Source of the DNA: Heyndrickxia oleronia
GTDB taxonomy: Bacteria; Bacillota; Bacilli; Bacillales; Bacillaceae_C
Reading direction: 5' to 3'
Assembly (NCBI RefSeq): GCF_017809215.1
Contig: NZ_CP065424.1
Location: forward strand, 362,001-426,000
Length of the DNA: 64,000 nt
Below the pieces are notes generated by a model, which searched no databases, had not been told where the DNA came from, and was given only the letters and a program-made list of their open reading frames with translations. How positions within the stretch are numbered: position 1 is the stretch's first letter; every line of letters starts with the position of its first letter. This document shows positions 60,713-64,000 of the stretch, in pieces. Made by a program: the position numbers and the translations under genes.

Positions 60713-61639
60713 TTATTTCTTTTCTAGATCTTCTCCAATAATCTTTACTTCTCTTTCTAATGCAACATTGAACTTTTCCAACACTGTTTTTTGAACATGC
60801 TTGATTAACGAAATATACTCTTCTGCCGTAGCATTATCTTTATTCACAATGAATCCTGCGTGCTTCGTCGATACTTCAGCTCCACCCAATCGAGTACCTT
60901 GGAGCCCGCTATCTTGAATCAGCTTTCCTGCAAAGTAACCAGGCGGTCTTTTAAATACACTGCCACAGGAAGGATATTCTAATGGTTGTTTTGATTCTCT
61001 TTTGAATGTAAGATCATCCATTACCGCTTTAATTTCATCATAGTTTCCAGGTTTTAGATTAAATGCTGCTTCGAGAACAATATCACCCTTTTCTGGGATA
61101 TTACTTGTACGATAACTTAGCTCCAAATCTGCTGCTGTTCTCTTAACGACATCACCATTTTTATCAACAACCATTGCGTAATCGAGGACATCTTTAATTT
61201 CTCCTCCATAGGCACCTGCATTCATGTACAATGCTCCACCGACTGTTCCTGGGATCCCACATGCGAATTCTAATCCGGATAAATGCTCTTTTAACGCATA
61301 TCTAGAAGCATCAATAATGGCAGCCCCACTTTGTGCCACAAGCTGATTTCCATTTGTTGATATGCGATTGAAGTTCTTAAGCAAGATGACAATGCCTCGA
61401 ATACCGCCATCCTTTACAATAAGATTGGAACCATTCCCTAATAAGGTAAAAGGGATGTTTTCTAACTTGGCAAACTTGACCACCGCTTGTACTTCTTCAT
61501 AAGTAGATGGTGTTAAGAAAATATCGGCCTTGCCACCTAGTCTTGTATAAGTATGGTTTTTTAGGATTTCATTTATTTTAATATTTCTCTCATCAATGAT
61601 TGAAGTTAATTTATTATAAATATTCGTATAATCAGTCAT
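60713..61639 (-). CDS. murB: UDP-N-acetylenolpyruvoylglucosamine reductase MurB
   Basis: A 308-residue FAD enzyme that reduces UDP-GlcNAc-enolpyruvate to UDP-MurNAc in the cytoplasm. Diagnostic stretches are [17 protein letters not shown] at the N-terminus, [53 protein letters not shown] and [25 protein letters not shown] (long ones read in parts). It stands alone here, away from the division/cell wall cluster, as in several bacilli. Confidence 0.94.
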   Translation of the reverse strand: MTDYTNIYNKLTSIIDERNIKINEILKNHTYTRLGGKADIFLTPSTYEEVQAVVKFAKLENIPFTLLGNGSNLIVKDGGIRGIVILLKNFNRISTNGNQLVAQSGAAIIDASRYALKEHLSGLEFACGIPGTVGGALYMNAGAYGGEIKDVLDYAMVVDKNGDVVKRTAADLELSYRTSNIPEKGDIVLEAAFNLKPGNYDEIKAVMDDLTFKRESKQPLEYPSCGSVFKRPPGYFAGKLIQDSGLQGTRLGGAEVSTKHAGFIVNKDNATAEEYISLIKHVQKTVLEKFNVALEREVKIIGEDLEKK

Positions 61640-61881
61640 TCATATCATTCCTTTTACATAGATAATGCCAATGGGCATCCCATTCTAGATGCTGAATTTG
61701 TCTTTACAAAAAATATGCGACTTTTTTGAGATTATGCGCAAAATTGTTAAGTAGAAAAGTTTTAGACAATAATCTAATGATAGTAATAAAATGCTTAATT
61801 ATCAACTGGAAAAAGGACTATTTAATGAACGCTGACAAAGTAATTAATGTTAAAAGGGAAATGAGTTAATATTATCCTTCA
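61640..61881. other. AT-rich gap between murB and a small membrane protein gene
   Basis: 242 bp that presumably contain the murB promoter near the right-hand murB end. I see no other motif. Confidence 0.4.
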
Positions 61882-62124
61882 CTATTTCCGGTTCTTTCCA
61901 AGTAAATAACCGAAATAGAAAATGACTATATAGCTAAGTAGCAACCAAATGAGGATAGGATTTTTCTTGAAAATTTTAGCTATTTCATTACTGATTTGAA
62001 GGAGATGCTTTCCTAAGGTTCCTTCGATATGAAGTCGATAAAGATAAACGAAAAAAATAGCGATGAGGATTAAAAATATAACCCAGAAAATCCGAAAAAG
62101 TGAAACACCTTTTTTTGTCTTCAA
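61882..62124 (-). CDS. Small two-helix membrane protein (80 aa)
   Basis: An 80-residue protein with two membrane helices (FRIFWVIFLILIAIFFVYLY and ILIWLLLSYIVIFYFGYLLG) separated by about 25 polar residues, and a basic end. No family recognised. It starts with TTG behind a G7 ribosome site. The downstream gene on the same strand is murB, 242 bp away; there is no sign of coupling. Confidence 0.55.
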   Translation of the reverse strand: MKTKKGVSLFRIFWVIFLILIAIFFVYLYRLHIEGTLGKHLLQISNEIAKIFKKNPILIWLLLSYIVIFYFGYLLGKNRK

Positions 62125-62145
62125 TCGTGCCCCCCCATTTTCAAT

Positions 62146-62235
62146 GGCTCTTTTTTGTTGCGAATTAGAAAAAAACTGTAGACTACAAAGCTAGATTTTT
62201 GATGTAAAAGGCGGCGGTAGGCGTTTACTAAAGTA
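62146..62235 (+). mobile_element. Dispersed element, short diverged copy
   Basis: GGCTCTTTTTTGTTGCG at the left and GTAAAAGGCGGCGGTAGGCG followed by TTTACTAAAGTAACC at the right resemble the family ends. The middle is deleted and rearranged. It lies directly downstream of the alkD remnant, so that gene has copies of the element at its 3' end and within its 5' part. Confidence 0.55.
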
Positions 62236-62240
62236 ACCAT

Positions 62241-63120
62241 CTACTTTAGATTATTTTTTGATTTAATCCATTTTAATGATTCTCTTTTACTAAGAGGGGC
62301 AAGATCGGTGGATTCAACGAACTGAATGACCTTTTCAGAGTCGACTTTTGAATATTCCCTTAGTGCCCAGCCAATCGCTTTTTGGATGAAGAATTCTTTA
62401 GAATCCTTTAAAAATAAAATGCTATTAAAAAGGATAGATAAATTAGTGTTAGTTTTATATTTTAATTGAAATAGTAAGATGCTTCTTTGTAACCAGATGT
62501 TATTCGATTCCAACCACTTTTCTGTTGTTGGGTGGATGTGATGTGGGTATGTTTTCATATAATGTCCTAAAACATTCGTTGCAATTGAGTCAACAGAATC
62601 CCACCAAGATTTATGGGTAATACAATATTGAATTAGAGTTAAAACCTTTTCTCTCAACCATTTTTTATAGTGATTTAAAAACAATATGGCGATCATTTGA
62701 TATTCTCTTTCTTCCTTTACCCATAAATAAGTAATTAAATCCTTTAATTCATTCTGTTGAATTGAATAATATGAAATAAAGTTTTTGAAAACTTCTTTTA
62801 CAAGAGGTGCGCGTAACCCGAAAAACTTGAAATTATTTTTCATATATTTTTGCATTAGGCTCTTTTCTCAACCATTGTTTCTATTTAGTTAAAGTTTTAA
62901 CAAATAAATATAGGTTGAAGACCCTCAATACCCTTCAATTCACTGAGAAAAGAGCTGCAATCTTCATAAGAACCGATGAATCTTTATTAGGTGTAAAAGC
63001 CGGCAGTAGGGCTTTTACAAAAGCAACAAACTAAAAGAAAGCGTCCTTCTATTAGAAAGCTTCTTTTTTATTCGCTCGTTCCTTCAAATCATTTTCTATC
63101 TTTTTGATAGGTAACATCAT
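62241..63120 (-). pseudogene. alkD: DNA alkylation repair gene alkD interrupted by a dispersed element
   Basis: The main ORF (62241-62855, 204 aa) is AlkD-like from YMKNNFKFFGLRAP to LAPLSKRESLKWIK, including KSWWDSVDSIA and SSKEFFIQKAIGW-type HEAT-repeat signatures that excise alkylated bases. The first about 22 residues are missing. They are found beyond the inserted element, at 63055-63120 on the same strand: MMLPIKKIENDLKERANKKE then AF, with an AGAGGTGAT site before the start. Joining the pieces gives ERANKKEAF-x-MQKYMKNNF, collinear with AlkD as I recall it. The two pieces are one base out of frame. Confidence 0.85.
62858..63046 (+). mobile_element. Dispersed element, full-length copy inserted in alkD
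   Basis: This 189-bp copy starts GGCTCTTTTCTCAACCATTG and ends AAAGAAAGCGTCC. Both hairpin arms are present: ACTGAGAAAAGAGCTGCAAT (62942-62961) and TAAAAGCCGGCAGTAGGGCT with TTTAC. Flanks TTGCATTA (62850-62857) and TTCTATTA (63047-63054) match at 6 of 8 positions. AlkD coding sequence lies on both sides, which shows directly that the sequence is an insertion. Confidence 0.9.
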
Positions 63121-63270
63121 TCATCACCTCTAACATATTTGATTTACACTCATCATACAACTTTTTAATAGAGTATAAAATATTTTTTTGTTTTAAGTCA
63201 AAATATTCTAATAATTATTTGTGATATCAGTTACAATAGAGGAAAGCGTGTATAAGGGGGATTGTTTCTC
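63121..63270. other. Divergent promoter region between alkD and the acyl-CoA dehydrogenase gene
   Basis: 150 bp, AT-rich. It carries the alkD ribosome site (minus strand, about 63124-63132) and the GGGGG site of the dehydrogenase gene (63256-63260). No palindromic FadR-type operator was seen. Confidence 0.4.
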
Positions 63271-64000
63271 ATGCAACATCCTTATATTAAGGAGGAACAT
63301 AAAATATTTCGTCGCACATTGCAAAGATTTCTTGCAAAAGAATGTCTTCCTTTTTATGAAAAGTGGGAGGAAGATCAAATGATTCCACGATCCTTCTGGT
63401 TGAAAATGGGGGAGCAAGGATATCTTTGTCCGGATATAGACATAGCCTATGGAGGAAGTGGGGTTGATTGGGGATTTTCAGTTATCATTAATGAGGAATT
63501 AGAAAGGGTAGGCTCCAGTCTTATTGGAATTGGATTACATAGTGACATTGTGATTCCGTACATTTCAACTTATGGAACAGAAGAACAAAAGCAACGATGG
63601 CTTCCTTTGTGTGCAAAAGGCGAAATGATTACAGCTATTGCAATGACAGAGCCAGGAGCAGGCTCAGATTTGGCTAATATCCAAACAACCGCAAGATTAG
63701 AAGGGGATCATTATATTGTAAATGGGCAAAAAACATTTATTACGAATGGAATTCATGCAGATCTTGTAATAGTGGCATGTAAAACGAATCCGCAGGCTGT
63801 TCCAAAACATAAAGGGATAAGCTTGCTTGCTATTGAACGTGGAACATCTGGTTTTTCGAGAGGAAGAAAGTTAAATAAAGTAGGGTTACATTCTCAAGAT
63901 ACGGCAGAGTTAATCTTTGAAGAGTGCCGAGTTCCTAAGGAGAATTTGATTGGAATTGAAGGAGAAGGATTTACGTATATGATGGAAAAGCTGCAGCAGG
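63271..64000 (+). CDS. Acyl-CoA dehydrogenase (N-terminal 243 codons, runs off window)
   Basis: The ORF opens at ATG 63271 behind AAGGGGG and stays open to the window end, so it is partial. It encodes the N-terminal helical and middle beta domains of a flavin acyl-CoA dehydrogenase: DIAYGGSGVDWGFSV, GTEEQKQRWLP, the family signature ITAIAMTEPGAGSDLANIQT (about residues 120-140) and NGQKTFITNG. It oxidises acyl-CoA to enoyl-CoA in beta-oxidation or a related degradation pathway. The catalytic glutamate is outside the window, so chain-length class cannot be judged. Confidence 0.92.
   Translation, partial: MQHPYIKEEHKIFRRTLQRFLAKECLPFYEKWEEDQMIPRSFWLKMGEQGYLCPDIDIAYGGSGVDWGFSVIINEELERVGSSLIGIGLHSDIVIPYISTYGTEEQKQRWLPLCAKGEMITAIAMTEPGAGSDLANIQTTARLEGDHYIVNGQKTFITNGIHADLVIVACKTNPQAVPKHKGISLLAIERGTSGFSRGRKLNKVGLHSQDTAELIFEECRVPKENLIGIEGEGFTYMMEKLQQ

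Overview
The window comes from a low-G+C, spore-forming Bacillaceae chromosome. The evidence is a germinant-receptor operon, GerP-like genes, SAM (S-box) riboswitches upstream of met genes, a GlnR/TnrA box, a citR/citA pair, a CwlO-type hydrolase, strong AGGAGG ribosome sites and many TTG/GTG starts. No rRNA, tRNA, CRISPR array, prophage or transposase gene was seen. Nearly everything is chromosomal housekeeping or niche-adaptation content. All identifications come from reading the sequence and from memory of the families.

Layout. 0-5 kb: start of cidA and divergent cidR, DUF1232, DedA and DinB proteins, nupC. 5-8.4 kb: VanRS-like two-component system with a D,D-carboxypeptidase whose promoter carries an 11-bp-spaced direct repeat. 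8.4-15.3 kb: FMN glutamate-synthase-like protein (minus strand) and a five-gene germinant receptor operon A-C-D-B-B'. 15-20.7 kb: Dph6-like ATPase, ArsR regulator plus MFS pump, three GerP-like genes, an unknown gene and a minimal L,D-transpeptidase. 20.7-25 kb: S-box riboswitch, metNPQ and an M20 hydrolase. 25-29 kb: brnQ, an LCP ligase and a 1.1-kb non-coding block. 29-37.4 kb: BmrA-type exporter with its own two-component system, then a bacitracin/lantibiotic-type ABC-2 exporter with another. 37.5-47.3 kb: GNAT, citR/citA, a VanY-like lipoprotein, ArsR-DUF2087 plus MFS, a frameshifted kinase-STAS gene, SCP2, GNAT and YkoP. 47.4-57 kb: amt, then S-box-metI-metC-yitJ-metH. 57-64 kb: PadR/HAAS module, cwlO, murB, an interrupted alkD and the start of an acyl-CoA dehydrogenase gene.

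How genes work together: two S-box leaders tie methionine uptake and homocysteine-to-methionine synthesis to SAM level. Three OmpR-type two-component systems sit beside their likely target transport or cell-wall genes. Germination, cortex and wall-hydrolase genes reflect the spore life cycle.

Most unusual content: about a dozen copies of one non-coding dispersed element. Full-length copies are about 190 bp, begin GGCTCTTTTCTCA, end with an imperfect inverted copy and are flanked by 8-bp duplications. One copy splits an alkD gene and leaves its N-terminal piece on the far side. Another is expanded to 1.1 kb by an exact 52-bp tandem array, in which every unit carries a Shine-Dalgarno-like sequence, a start codon and a conserved four-codon micro-ORF.
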